Translations under genes and position numbers: made by a program | Part shown: piece by piece, positions 39,718 through 51,434 of the stretch | How positions within the stretch are numbered: position 1 is the stretch's first letter | Layout: every line of letters starts with the position of its first letter | Assembly (NCBI GenBank): GCA_013396755.1 | Contig: VWZF01007071.1 | Coordinates: 631,789-695,788 of the forward strand | Reading direction: 5' to 3' | DNA: 64,000 nucleotides | Source: Sclerurus mexicanus | Lineage: Eukaryota > Chordata > Aves > Passeriformes > Furnariidae | The notes under the pieces: model-generated | Database searches by the model: none | What the model was told of the DNA's origin: nothing | What the model saw: the letters and a program-made list of their open reading frames with translations, nothing else

Positions 39718-40484
39718 CTATTGAGACTGGCACTGTTTAACATCTTTGTCAATGACATGGACAGTGGGATTGCGTGCACCTTCAGCAAGTTGTTAGGATG
39801 ATGACACCAAGCTCTGTGGTGCAGTCAACATGCTGGAGGGAAGGGATACCATCCAGAGGGACTTTGACAGGCTTGACAACTGAGTCTGTGTGAACTTCAT
39901 GAAGTCCAACAACGCCAAGAGCAAGGTCCTGCACCTGGGTTAGCGCAACCCCAAGCAGTAGTACAGACTGGTTGGAAACGGGTTGAGAGCAACTCTGAGG
40001 AGAAAGACTTGGGAAAACTGTTTGATATGAAGCTGGACATGACCCAGCAATGTGCGCTTTCAGCTGAGAATGCCAACTGTATCCTGCACCAAAAGCCGCA
40101 CAGCCAGTAGGTCATGGAAGGGGAGACACCACCTGCAGTACTATGTTCAGCTCTTAGGCCCCAAGGACATAGTCCTGCTGGAGCAAGTCCAGTAGAGGGC
40201 CATAAAGATGATCAGGGGACTAGAACACCTCTCTAGAGAGTATTGGAGAAGAGTGGGCTTTGGGAAGACCTTATAACAGCCTTTCAGTACCTAAAGGGGG
40301 CCTATAGGAAAGATGAGAAGAGACTCTTTGTCAGGGAGTGTAGCAAGAGGATGAGAGTAGTGGTTTTAAACTGAAATAGGGCAGGCTTAGATTATACACT
40401 GGAGAGAAATCCTTTACTGGAACGGGTTGCCAGAGAAGCTCTGGATGCCCCATTCCTGGAAGTGTTCAAGGCCAGGTTGAATGG
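39718..40484 (+). mobile_element. CR1 LINE, 5' part of a copy split by an LTR
   Basis: Decayed CR1 ORF2 sequence on the plus strand. It starts inside the reverse transcriptase (ggcactgtttaacatctttgtcaatgacatgg, LFNIFVNDMD) and includes a broken catalytic-box region near 39795-39812 (gatgatgacaccaag, DDTK). The RT C-terminal and downstream segments follow (accatccagagggactttgacag, cagtacctaaagggggcctatagg, gaacgggttgccagagaagctctgg). Stops and frameshifts are frequent, so it encodes nothing. The copy is 5'-truncated as usual. The expected continuation (gatggggctttgagcaacctggtctag) is displaced to 41213 by the LTR insertion. Confidence 0.9.
40480..40484 (+). repeat. target-site duplication, left copy (aatgg)
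   Basis: These five bases precede the LTR and correspond to gatgg at 41213-41217 on the other side, with one mismatch. The intact CR1 sequence has a single gatgg here, so the site was duplicated on insertion and has since changed by one base. Confidence 0.65.
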
Positions 40485-40526
40485 TGTTAACATCCCAGGC
40501 TCCTCTCATGAGCTCATCAAAGGAGT

Positions 40527-40532
40527 TTTATT
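40527..40532 (-). terminator. LTR polyadenylation signal AATAAA
   Basis: AATAAA on the minus strand, about 45 bp before the LTR 3' end and downstream of the TATA box, as expected for the R region of an LTR. A second AATAAA lies at 40576-40571, probably too close to the TATA box to be the used signal. Confidence 0.45.
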
Positions 40533-40592
40533 TGAAATATATACCAGGCTCCAAAAATCTGCCCAATGAATTTATTAAAAGGGTCTTCAGTT

Positions 40593-40600
40593 CTTTTATA
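40593..40600 (-). promoter_or_regulatory. TATA box of the LTR
   Basis: TATAAAAG on the minus strand, placed roughly 110 bp before the LTR 3' end and about 25 bp before the inferred start of R. It supports the minus orientation. Whether the promoter is active cannot be seen. Confidence 0.5.
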
Positions 40601-41212
40601 CCTTGAGGCCATGCACAGGAGAAATGCTACGACACTTCTCAGGGGTCAGAATTGCACAGTTTTACTGGCAAACTTTGGAAAAGAAGGGAACTTGGCAGAA
40701 GTTTAAACCAAGTATTCAGTCAATATAAAGCATTTCACAAAGCACTGACTTAGCCAATTCCAACCCATTTAGGTTTAAGTTACCCAAATATCAACAAAAG
40801 GAAATGAAGAGATGAGGAAGAAGTAAAGAAAGAATGAGAGAGTTACAGCTACCACCTTAAATCCGGCATAGATCCAGCCACTAGAGATCCAAGAAATGGA
40901 AGGTCCATGAATCACACAGTGGCCACATGGTGTTGGTTTATTTGCTCTGGACTCCTGTGGGCACAATCCCTCAGGTGAGGCTTTTGGTGTGCCAGCCACA
41001 CGGGGCTTGGTCAGGGGCTATTGGGTGCGTGGTGTGGAACAGTGGTCCCGGTGTGCCAGCGACTGACAGCTGCACCAGTGGCTCTCGAGGAGGTGGGGTA
41101 TGGGGGCAGAGCACCATTCCATCTTGGCAGAGCCCGACCTGCCCCCTTTACACTTCCACAGATTTGTTTTGAGACAGCAATAACTTTTAGTAACTTTTTT
41201 CAGCCCCTCACA

Positions 41213-41340
41213 GATGGGGCTTTGAGCAACCTGGTCTAGCGGAAGGTATTCCTGCCCATAGAGGGAGGGTTGGAACTACATGATCTTTAAGGTCCCTTCC
41301 AACCCAAATCATAGTATGATTCTATGGATTCTGTGATTCT
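41213..41340 (+). mobile_element. CR1 LINE 3' end, continuation of the split copy
   Basis: This resumes the CR1 sequence exactly where it was broken (gatggggctttgagcaacctgg), then gttggaactacatgatcttt, ggtcccttccaacccaaatc and the terminal ATTCTATG-type octamers (gattctatggattctgtgattct) that mark the true CR1 3' end. Confidence 0.95.
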
Positions 41341-41711
41341 CATCAATCACTTTTGAAATTGTTTACTTTTTGCCAGCCTTTTAAACAAATTTAAGCATCA
41401 ATAAAATTGTTAGATAATGATGAGAGGATATTTACCTTTCTATGGCATTTGAAATCCGCAGGACTGTGTGCTGCAGCTGGGAACTGCATCCTAAACTCTT
41501 GATGGAAAACATGCAGTGAAATGAAGTCCTGTCACCAGTTCATCTGGGTTCAATGGACTGAATTCAAACCACCAGCTATTTTAAGCAGGACTGTTTTGTA
41601 ACCCTTGATAATAATAGTTTGTCCACTAAACCAGACTAGCTATATGAGACACAGACATTTAGGTTTCAGCCTGATAGTAATTCTGAGAGCCAGGACAGAT
41701 GATATAATAAG
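41341..41711. other. unique non-coding sequence between CR1 and the gap
   Basis: No gene or repeat family is recognised. The same sequence reappears at 43413-43783. Confidence 0.6.
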
Positions 41712-42672
41712 NNNNNNNNNNNNNNNNNNNNNNNNNNNNNNNNNNNNNNNNNNNNNNNNNNNNNNNNNNNNNNNNNNNNNNNNNNNNNNNNNNNNNNNNN
41801 NNNNNNNNNNNNNNNNNNNNNNNNNNNNNNNNNNNNNNNNNNNNNNNNNNNNNNNNNNNNNNNNNNNNNNNNNNNNNNNNNNNNNNNNNNNNNNNNNNNN
41901 NNNNNNNNNNNNNNNNNNNNNNNNNNNNNNNNNNNNNNNNNNNNNNNNNNNNNNNNNNNNNNNNNNNNNNNNNNNNNNNNNNNNNNNNNNNNNNNNNNNN
42001 NNNNNNNNNNNNNNNNNNNNNNNNNNNNNNNNNNNNNNNNNNNNNNNNNNNNNNNNNNNNNNNNNNNNNNNNNNNNNNNNNNNNNNNNNNNNNNNNNNNN
42101 NNNNNNNNNNNNNNNNNNNNNNNNNNNNNNNNNNNNNNNNNNNNNNNNNNNNNNNNNNNNNNNNNNNNNNNNNNNNNNNNNNNNNNNNNNNNNNNNNNNN
42201 NNNNNNNNNNNNNNNNNNNNNNNNNNNNNNNNNNNNNNNNNNNNNNNNNNNNNNNNNNNNNNNNNNNNNNNNNNNNNNNNNNNNNNNNNNNNNNNNNNNN
42301 NNNNNNNNNNNNNNNNNNNNNNNNNNNNNNNNNNNNNNNNNNNNNNNNNNNNNNNNNNNNNNNNNNNNNNNNNNNNNNNNNNNNNNNNNNNNNNNNNNNN
42401 NNNNNNNNNNNNNNNNNNNNNNNNNNNNNNNNNNNNNNNNNNNNNNNNNNNNNNNNNNNNNNNNNNNNNNNNNNNNNNNNNNNNNNNNNNNNNNNNNNNN
42501 NNNNNNNNNNNNNNNNNNNNNNNNNNNNNNNNNNNNNNNNNNNNNNNNNNNNNNNNNNNNNNNNNNNNNNNNNNNNNNNNNNNNNNNNNNNNNNNNNNNN
42601 NNNNNNNNNNNNNNNNNNNNNNNNNNNNNNNNNNNNNNNNNNNNNNNNNNNNNNNNNNNNNNNNNNNNNNNN
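41712..42672. other. assembly gap (961 N)
   Basis: A continuous run of 961 undetermined bases. The open frames that span it are artefacts of reading N as any codon. Confidence 0.99.
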
Positions 42673-43284
42673 CCTTGAGGCCATGCACAGGAGAAATGCT
42701 ACGACACTTCTCAGGGGTCAGAATTGCACAGTTTTACTGGCAAACTTTGGAAAAGAAGGGAACTTGGCAGAAGTTTAAACCAAGTATTCAGTCAATATAA
42801 AGCATTTCACAAAGCACTGACTTAGCCAATTCCAACCCATTTAGGTTTAAGTTACCCAAATATCAACAAAAGGAAATGAAGAGATGAGGAAGAAGTAAAG
42901 AAAGAATGAGAGAGTTACAGCTACCACCTTAAATCCGGCATAGATCCAGCCACTAGAGATCCAAGAAATGGAAGGTCCATGAATCACACAGTGGCCACAT
43001 GGTGTTGGTTTATTTGCTCTGGACTCCTGTGGGCACAATCCCTCAGGTGAGGCTTTTGGTGTGCCAGCCACACGGGGCTTGGTCAGGGGCTATTGGGTGC
43101 GTGGTGTGGAACAGTGGTCCCGGTGTGCCAGCGACTGACAGCTGCACCAGTGGCTCTCGAGGAGGTGGGGTATGGGGGCAGAGCACCATTCCATCTTGGC
43201 AGAGCCCGACCTGCCCCCTTTACACCTCCACAGATTTGTTCTGAGCCAGCAATAACTTTTAGTAACTTTTTTCAGCCCCTCACA
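42673..43284 (-). mobile_element. partial LTR in copy B
   Basis: This is the second appearance of LTR positions 40601-41212. The minus-strand TATA box and poly-A signals are missing because the contig begins inside the LTR. If the repeat is an assembly artefact, this is the same physical LTR as the one at 40485-41212. Confidence 0.8.
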
Positions 43285-43412
43285 GATGGGGCTTTGAGCA
43301 ACCTGGTCTAGCGGAAGGTATTCCTGCCCATAGAGGGAGGGTTGGAACTACATGATCTTTAAGGTCCCTTCCAACCCAAATCATAGTATGATTCTATGGA
43401 TTCTGTGATTCT
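43285..43412 (+). mobile_element. CR1 LINE 3' end in copy B
   Basis: Duplicate of 41213-41340, including the octamer tail. It is probably the same locus represented twice. Confidence 0.9.
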
Positions 43413-44689
43413 CATCAATCACTTTTGAAATTGTTTACTTTTTGCCAGCCTTTTAAACAAATTTAAGCATCAATAAAATTGTTAGATAATGATGAGAGGA
43501 TATTTACCTTTCTATGGCATTTGAAATCCACAGGACTGTGTGCTGCAGCTGGGAACTGCATCCTAAACTCTTGATGGAAAACATGCAGTGAAATGAAGTC
43601 CTGTCACCAGTTCATCTGGGTTCAATGGACTGAATTCAAACCACCAGCTATTTTAAGCAGGACTGTTTTGTAACCCTTGATAATAATAGTTTGTCCACTA
43701 AACCAGACTAGCTATATGAGACACAGACATTTAGGTTTCAGCCTGATAGTAATTCTGAGAGCCAGGACAGATGATATAATAAGTACTTGTGTAGTTGCAG
43801 ATCATATGTCCTCAGGGCCTGGTGCTGGCAGAGCACGAGGAAGTGGGTATCACTGTACTTTGACCTCTGGTGCCATGAACAGTTGGACTGAAATAATTCA
43901 CAGGATTACACATGATTCATGTCCACATTATTTCTTTCAGTAGGAAGCATTTGTTTTAGTAAGGCAGATGAGCTTGTTCTGTAATTTACCACACAGGAGG
44001 GGAAATTCTTAACTCCTCAGTTTCCAGTTTTTCACTTCCCTCACACCACAGGCTTCCTTATTAAAATAAAGGTGCAGAATCTCTTCTATAAGTGGGGAAG
44101 ACTGCATGAGCTATTCTGCTTTTCAGTAAATCAAGGATATTGAATCACCTAATTGAAGTAGCATTAACAATACAGTAGCAATTTCCACTTCCAAAGTACT
44201 GCTGCAGAAATCAAAATGCTTCATAGAAATGTAGGTTACAAAATTCCTACCTCTGTATGAGCCTGGGAATAAATTAGCATTTTTCTGATCAAATGCTCTT
44301 ATGGTTTTTGGCTGACTTCCAGCCTAAAATTCAAAAAATTGTACCTCTCTCAGCTACAACTTCTGTGAGGACACCTTAATTTGGGGTTTTTGACCTCTGA
44401 GTAAAAGGGGTCTTTGTTTCTTCATTTTATGCAAGTGAAGGGGAAACAGTGTATTTGTGAAATAAGAATTACCTACTAACTTCCTGGTCAAGTGTGGCAA
44501 TGAGCTCAGTCATCTCCCAAACTCCACCTATATTGCATATGAGCAACATTTAGTCACAAACTGGCATAAAAAAGATGACGTACTGGCTCATGAGAAGGAG
44601 GACATAAGTAGCAAGAACAACACTGACTCTGTGGATTAGAATCTCCAAACCACTGAACAGCCCAAGTTGGAAGTGATCTGGAAATATCA
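43413..44689. other. unique non-coding sequence
   Basis: The first 371 bp repeat 41341-41711. The rest is unique, and no gene or transposon is recognised. Confidence 0.55.
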
Positions 44690-44815
44690 TCCATTCTGGA
44701 GGTTTTAAAAACAGTTTAGACAAGCTTCTGTCAACATTTGCTGAACTGATTTAATTTGGAGTTTGGTATGTCTTGGAGACCTTCCCGTTCCTCAACTTCC
44801 TACATTCCAGGGAAA
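44690..44815 (+). mobile_element. possible ancient CR1 3' end relic
   Basis: The order ctggaggttttaaaaacag, tttagacaagcttctgtcaa and, further on, ttggagaccttcccgttcc resembles the 3' part of older CR1 subfamilies (a ggaggttttaaaacaggtt / agacaaacacctgtca / gacctcccgaggtcccttcc type arrangement). It is strongly diverged and lacks a clear octamer tail. Confidence 0.4.
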
Positions 44816-47800
44816 GGAAGCAAAGGGAAGCAGTGGAGTAGGAACAGGAATGTATAAACACGGAGATGCTCCTGCAGAAACTAACTGGAGGAGAACAGCA
44901 TCAATGGCCACACTTCCTTGCACTGCTGATTGGGTCAAGGACTAGCTTTTGCTCTGTGCTTGTGCTGTGCTTAGCTCAACAGGCTCCTAGTCCACTGCTG
45001 CTCTCCTCAGCAGTACTCAAGCTCAAATTTCAAGCAGATGCCACATTATGCTGATTTTCCCTCTTTTCTTCTACTCCCCCTGTCCTCACCTCTATCACCT
45101 ACCCCACAACAGAGTTGCACTGCTTCTTTACCATATTTCTTTGCTTGGGTGTTTTACACGTCTCCCTACTCTTCAGATGCTTGGCCCTTTGAATCAATCA
45201 AGTTTCCAACTCACAGATTCCTGCAAAGTTCTCAGTACAGTCAAGCCACAGTGGATCTTCAAAGGCTCTTTTAACTTTTATTCCAGTTATTACTAATAAT
45301 AATTAAATGCAATGGATTCTTTTCTCAGTTGTCCCACTGACAAGTCACTTATATGCACACTACTTCTGCCAATTACAACATAACAGAAGCAGCGCAGTAG
45401 CTAAGAAGACCACACGGTTCTCCAAAGGTATCATCCAAAGCACTCCAATGGCAAGACGCCCTGGGCTCTGCTGCTGCCTCCCAAGAGGAGCAGCAGAGTC
45501 CATCACATGATGCATTCAGGATGACACTACAGAAAACAGGCAAATAAGAATGCAGAGAACAAAACGGATGGGCTTGAGGGGACGTACCAAGATGGCTTAG
45601 TGGATTTGTCTAATTTTTAGCCTGTACAGCTCTGAATCATTGCGTGACTGCATACAGAAGCTTTGCTTTTCACGTCCTGCAGCACTATGTACAGTAAAAA
45701 AGTCATAGCATATCTGATTAGAGTGGCCTAGGGCATACATTAAAAAATGCTCCCACAGCAGACTAGTACTTCTTTTCACATCAGCCTATCACCATAAAAG
45801 TGATCTGGGAAAGACCTGGGATGGTCTGACATACTGCTGAGTAGTTTTTATTCTAGCCAAATGGAGAAGGTGAGAACAAAAGCAATATAATTTTTAAAAA
45901 GAGAATCAGAGAGAGCCCAGAATACACAGATAAACAGCCACTCTGTTGGCAGACAGTAGTGAACAGTGAAGCAATAGTGTTTGTAATTTCCCTTTCAATT
46001 AGCAAAGGGAATGCCATCCAAGCGGCTCTCTACTCCCAGTTTCCAGTGGTCCAAGTTGTAAATTATTTCACCGACGAACCCAACACTCTTACACAGATAA
46101 GGTATCTAAACGTTTAGTCAGGGGATGGCTTCACAGTATGAAAAGAAAAAGTCTACCTTCCTCATCACAGCTGCTTCTGTGGCCCGAGGGCTTACACACC
46201 AATGGCCATCACAGTGAACTGACTGAACTCAGGCCTGTTGGTTATCTTTGATTTCCATCTCTTAAGGTGTTGATTTATTTAAAAAATACTTTTGCAGCTA
46301 TATTTGCTTCACCCTCCTCCAAACTTGGATCTAAATCAAGAAAAAAATTCTTCCACTTCGTAGAAAAACAAAGAGAAAGTTATTCAAAAATATGAATGGA
46401 ACTAAGATTTTTTAAATCACATCTGCATAAAACTATAGATGGGTTAATCTAAGAACAAAATCAAAAAGTTAACTAATTAAGAAAATTACTCCATTCATTT
46501 CATATTCATTTCACTCTATTTTTGATATTCACACTTTAAAAAACCCAAACCCATAAACACCAAACAGAACAAACAGGGGTAGCACACCTTCCAGCAGACT
46601 GATTGCTTCTGCCTGATGCATACCTGTCAAAGTGCACAATCATCACCCAGAACTGATGTCAAAGAATGCTTAAAACTCATTCACCTTCGTTCTTTGACTT
46701 CCAAATTTCCCTCCCAAAGAAGAAAACTCTTTTTCTTGTTGCTGCTGCTACCAACTAGAGAATTGTTTTAACAAAAGGATGAAAAATAAAGGCATGAAGC
46801 CTAATTCATGTTTCCACTGCATCAGTTTTCAGCACTGTAATTGCCTGCCTTTGAGCAGATATACCATCTTTTGAACACAGTCACGAAAACAGGCCCAGAA
46901 ATCCCATTGCTATCTTGTTGCACTGTGTTGTTTTCCTTTTCCTTTCCTCCTCTGACCTGCTGGCCAATAGCTTAGGCATTTCTAACATGAACAGCACTCA
47001 ACTAATGTGCAAAAATAAGTGTGACAAAAGTCTGCATGTTTTATGTTCTGCTGTTAAGAAGGAATGAATGAGAATTCCCCACAAAACAGAAGGTGCTCCT
47101 ACCTTGTGTTGCTGAGGCTCAGCTTTCCAACCAAGACTCATTTGTAGATGTGTATATATAGGCAAACACACAAAACCACACGTACTTTTCCTTCTTTCTT
47201 TATACGTTTCCAATTATTTTATCTTCTGCTGTTTTTACTTGTGGAGCAATGACCAAAATTACCAATAAGGAGTGTATTTTCACTCCTCATATTTCTCCTC
47301 CACTGTACATCCTCAGGCAATAGCTATTACTTATTATTATTACTTTTATCACCCCAAGGAATCCCAAGGGTTCACGTGTTGGCTTATAGCATATAGCTCT
47401 GATCACATGCAGCTTGACTGAGTGAAGAGACTGCTTCTAAATCCTGAACATACAGAGTCACACAATGCTTAAAATTTTGCATAAAGAAAAGAATAAGGTC
47501 TCTCTAGCTTCATTTTAGACACATGGTACCAGAAATAAGTGTGAAGTCCTAAACCTGCATACAAGCAATGCTGATGGCCAACGGCCATGAAAACAGGAGT
47601 GCTGTATCTTTTGTAACTGTGGCACAAAATATTATGGAGGTAATTTTATTACTGACAATAATGCAGGCACACACAGAAAACCAAAATCAACAAAAAACAA
47701 AAATGTCCCCGGTGTCATTTCAGATCCCAGGCTGAATATGAGAATCTGACAAGTAAAAACATTATCTTATGGATGGGTATAGTGATAAGAAAATACTGAG

Positions 47801-50800
47801 GGGGGAAAAAGGTAGAATCATGCTTTGTCATCTTTATTGTTTATTTTAAAACATGGAAGGAGCAGATCTGAAGGCTCTTTTGCAAGATGTCAATTAAGAC
47901 AGGCCCTACCTCAGTCCCAGACTGAGAACTATCACAGTCTAGGGCTTGTTCACCTGTCCTTTCATTTTTCTTTGATGTTACTGAATTGTGTTGGCTCTTA
48001 GCTAAAATGGGTTCCAAGCCAAATACCTTCTCTTTAACAAAATTATTCATACAACCTTGTCTTCTTTGTGTGTTCATTGCTCTCCTGCAACACTTATTAT
48101 TGCAAGCCGTGTTGTTCCTGCATCTTAGCAGCCCCTGTTAGCCACGGACCACCTGAGATAATGGACATTTTTCTGACTCAAGCTATACAGGACAAGCTAT
48201 CACAGTGTTTCCGTGGGCACAGCAAAGGCATATGTTGGGGATGATGGACAGCAGTGAACAAATGATGGAAGGCTGGGAGAAACACCTCTTGGCTTTTCCA
48301 TGGCAGCCCTTCCCACAAGCCCCATAAAAGGGATGGAGAGACACACAAACTGAAAACAGTGAGAACAGTAATAGGGGACCATACTGCTGGATGACATCAT
48401 CTCACCAGTATTCCTGCATTAGAACATGACAAGTAAATGCATATAAGTGTACCCAATTATAGTATTTAATTAAATGAGGAGGAATCCACGATCGTACTTT
48501 TGAAGCTCCACTATCCCTTGTCTACTCCCATCATTTAACTCATATTTTGTCTAAACCTTGAAATAAGCATGGGATTTATCTGTTATAAATATAACTTTAA
48601 TCTGAGCCACGCCATTTTCCAACTCTAGTAAACGAAAAAATACATGCATGGATCAGTAAAAACTGCTCACCTTGGGCCCTGTATCATTGGAAGGCAACTC
48701 ACTCTTTCCCCCTTCGTGAAGGAGGAGGACTACCGAGATAAATGTAAAAATGCGTCATCTCCATTTTTATTTACACCTCAGAATTAAGAACTAGTATATG
48801 GAGCAACATCAGGCATGTCTTTGTTGTTAATGGCTCGGACTGGGAAACGAGATAGAAGTTGAAATACGGCCACTTGGTTCTTCATAAAGGGGTGATCAGT
48901 TCTTCCAGCAACTGTTTGTACCATTAACAGGAGCTGAATATGCTAAATAAACACCGACACTATGAAAGACTATGAGTAACATTATCAAATACATGAATTT
49001 ACATGAATGCAAACTGAAACATTGCTATTACCAGGAAAATAAAAAGCCCAAATGTGATGGTAATACCCTAGACTCAGCAAAAGCAAACAGGGGCAGATGG
49101 ATTTTTCTATTTACTTGGAAAGTGGACATTATACTTTTTGACACTGGTTCTAACCATGTGGAAAAAAAAATTGGATAAGTAGCGATTTTAAGAAAGACCA
49201 CAGCATGAAAGGACACATGCTGAGTAAGTGATGGATTTTACTGCTAAAAGGATTGGAGGCTCTTAATGGATTGTTAAAATGTTTTTAAGAAAATGGTTTA
49301 GACGTCCACACTCTAGAGATGTAAGGGCATTACTTCCTACATGTCAATGCGTCTCAAGGGTACGCACACATGTGCATGGAGTGCTTTAATATGGTGGGGG
49401 TTTGCCGTGATGAATATAGAATGTATGTCCACTAAAAAGCAATAAAAGCTGATTCAGTACATTGCATGAAATAAACTGGTACTCTTGGGTGTCTTTAAGT
49501 CATACCTACATGGATGTGACTTTAAATAAACAAGTTTGATTTCAGTCACGGAATGGGATTGCACACCACAAAACTGTCCACACCTGATATCCTGCCTTGC
49601 ATAGGGTTATGCAAGCAGCATATGAAATTAGTCATGTATTTGTTGAAGCTTTCTAATGTTAACAACCCTCTTTCTTTTCCATCTTCAATCTCTGCAGTAA
49701 AATGCTGACAGGCCTTGCTGGTGGGCCTTCTTGATGATCTTTTAAAATGGAAAAGAATACATAGACGTATAAAATTCAAAGATAAGAAAATTCTAGGGGT
49801 GGGGGGAAGGTACATTTACTACCTGCATGATTGAGAGAAGCTCTCACTCAGTCCCAGGCATCTGGCTTCAGGCTGCTAGCCTGCTTTCCGAAAGGGGGTT
49901 GGTCACAAATGCCAGACACATGACAGCAGACTTCTTTTGTGGATACAAACTATTTTTAGTAGCACTTCAAAGTTCATGAACAGGGATGCGATTCTGAATC
50001 TATCTCCATGTTTGGTACTCTGACTGTCAGCCTCTGCAGAGTGGTGAAATATGGAGTGGTCTAAACATGCTGATGTCCCTGCCAGCCCTTGAAGTGGGCA
50101 CAGTCAAGTAACAAAGGAAGGACAGCTTGGAAAAAGCTGGTATCAGTCAGGTGGTATTGTCAGCAAGACTGTGAAATAATTTCCCCATGAAATTCCTCAG
50201 ATTTTGCACTACTCAAAATTTATTCTTCTTTCCTCACACCAAGTTTTATTCCAGTTTCAGTCTTTTTGTCAGCCTCATCATTAGAAGTCTCCCATTCCAA
50301 AAGGAGATTCCCCCACTGGCTGTGCTACTAGCGAGTCAGGACAGGATACTGGCTTTTTTCAGATTGTATCGAATATGTTACAATTATCATGGAGGTATGT
50401 AATACATATAGTTATGCAAATAACTCACTCCCTGAGAGAGTTATTCTCACTTGTTCCTGAAGAACCAATGTTCATGTGGTAGTATGGCCTATGCATCACC
50501 CTATGTCTGTTTGCCTGTCTGCGTTCCAGACCTCTTATTCTTCAATCAGTTGGCCAGTCTCAAACCAGTTAAGCAGACTGGTAAGAGTCCAAAAATTGTA
50601 AATGTGCCTGGAAAATACACGTGATCCAGTGCAGGAGTTTGGAAACCCCATTAGTAGCACACTGGGGGAAAAGAAAGGAAGAGAATGCAAAACAGCAACT
50701 GGGCAATTACCATTTTGTGGAGTTTGTCTCACATAACTATTTCTTAGTCACCCTCTTCAAGAATGATCAAAATTTCAAATGCTGCAGCAAAATCAAACCA

Positions 50801-51434
50801 CGACCATATACTGCAAGTATTCAATGCAAGGAATGATAACTGATGCTCCTTTTCCTTTCTCCCTACTGTACTAAGGTAGTGATTTCCTACTACTCACATA
50901 CTATTCACCTTTTTCTGAGCCTGACAGTTCCATCTTATCAAAGACGGTAATTATATAACTCTACCCACTAAAAAAATTAGATCACGCCTGTGCAATAGAA
51001 GACCTCTGAAAGCCAACACCTTGAAAAAATCAAAAAAAGATTCTAGCAACAGAAACGTGTCATGTCAATTACAAGTAAATTTTGCTGTTTCCTTTTCTTC
51101 AGTCTACGGAAGATAAAAAACCCCAAAATAGTGCCATCTGCCAAACCTAGTCCTAACCTCTCAAGACAATCTTGTAGTTGCCAGCTTGTCAGTGAAGAGG
51201 GAGTAATTTGCAAGAGCAACCAGTATCAGGAGGCTCTCCACTGGGCAAAATACATTACCCAGGCAAAGACTCACAGTGGTAGCTGTCTGCAGGCAGAGAT
51301 TGTGGGAAGCAGAGACTGCTCTGCCTGCCTAGCACCTTCACGGAACATTTCCTGACAGCAGACTTACTTCTTCTGCAGAAACAGGGTACCAGACATTTGC
51401 AGGGCAAGGGTATCGAAGGGAGGGATCCTCAGCA
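44816..51434. other. AT-rich non-coding sequence, nothing recognised
   Basis: About 6.6 kb of unique sequence without an identifiable exon, transposon or RNA gene. Open frames are at most about 97 codons. Confidence 0.5.

Larger units (their letters stand above)
40485..41212 (-). mobile_element. solo LTR of an endogenous retrovirus inserted in CR1
   Basis: A 728-bp non-CR1 block begins TGTTAAC and ends CTCACA, the TGT...ACA terminal inverted repeat of retroviral LTRs. It is flanked by a 5-bp near-identical target duplication. No internal retroviral sequence is present, which indicates recombination between two LTRs. Orientation is inferred as minus: on that strand a TATA box (TATAAAAG, 40600-40593) is followed by AATAAA poly-A signals (40576-40571 and 40532-40527) close to the LTR 3' end, while the plus strand has no comparable arrangement. 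U3 would be about 640 bp and U5 only about 25-30 bp. I cannot name the retrovirus family. The minus frame 40775-40999 within it is probably incidental. Confidence 0.75.
40601..41711 (+). repeat. 1111-bp direct repeat, copy A, ending at the gap
   Basis: The last 1111 bp before the N run match 42673-43783 over the full length without indels. I count four substitutions by eye (41154, 41169, 41174, 41458). The unit includes most of the LTR, the CR1 3' end and about 370 bp of unique sequence. Copy A stops at the first N and copy B starts at the base after the last N, as expected for two overlapping contig ends that were not merged. Confidence 0.95.
42673..43783 (+). repeat. 1111-bp direct repeat, copy B, starting at the gap
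   Basis: Matches 40601-41711 at about 99.6% identity with a constant offset of 2072 bp. It starts immediately after the last N. Beyond 43783 the sequence is new (tacttgtgtagttgcag). Confidence 0.95.

Noticed and set aside
40775..40999. Minus-strand frame of 74 codons repeated identically at 42847-43071
   Set aside because: It lies inside the solo LTR, and its second appearance comes from the duplicated contig end, not from a gene family.
41605..42688. Open frames of 340-357 codons on both strands
   Set aside because: They run through the N gap. The bulk of each translation is undetermined bases, so there is no coding evidence.
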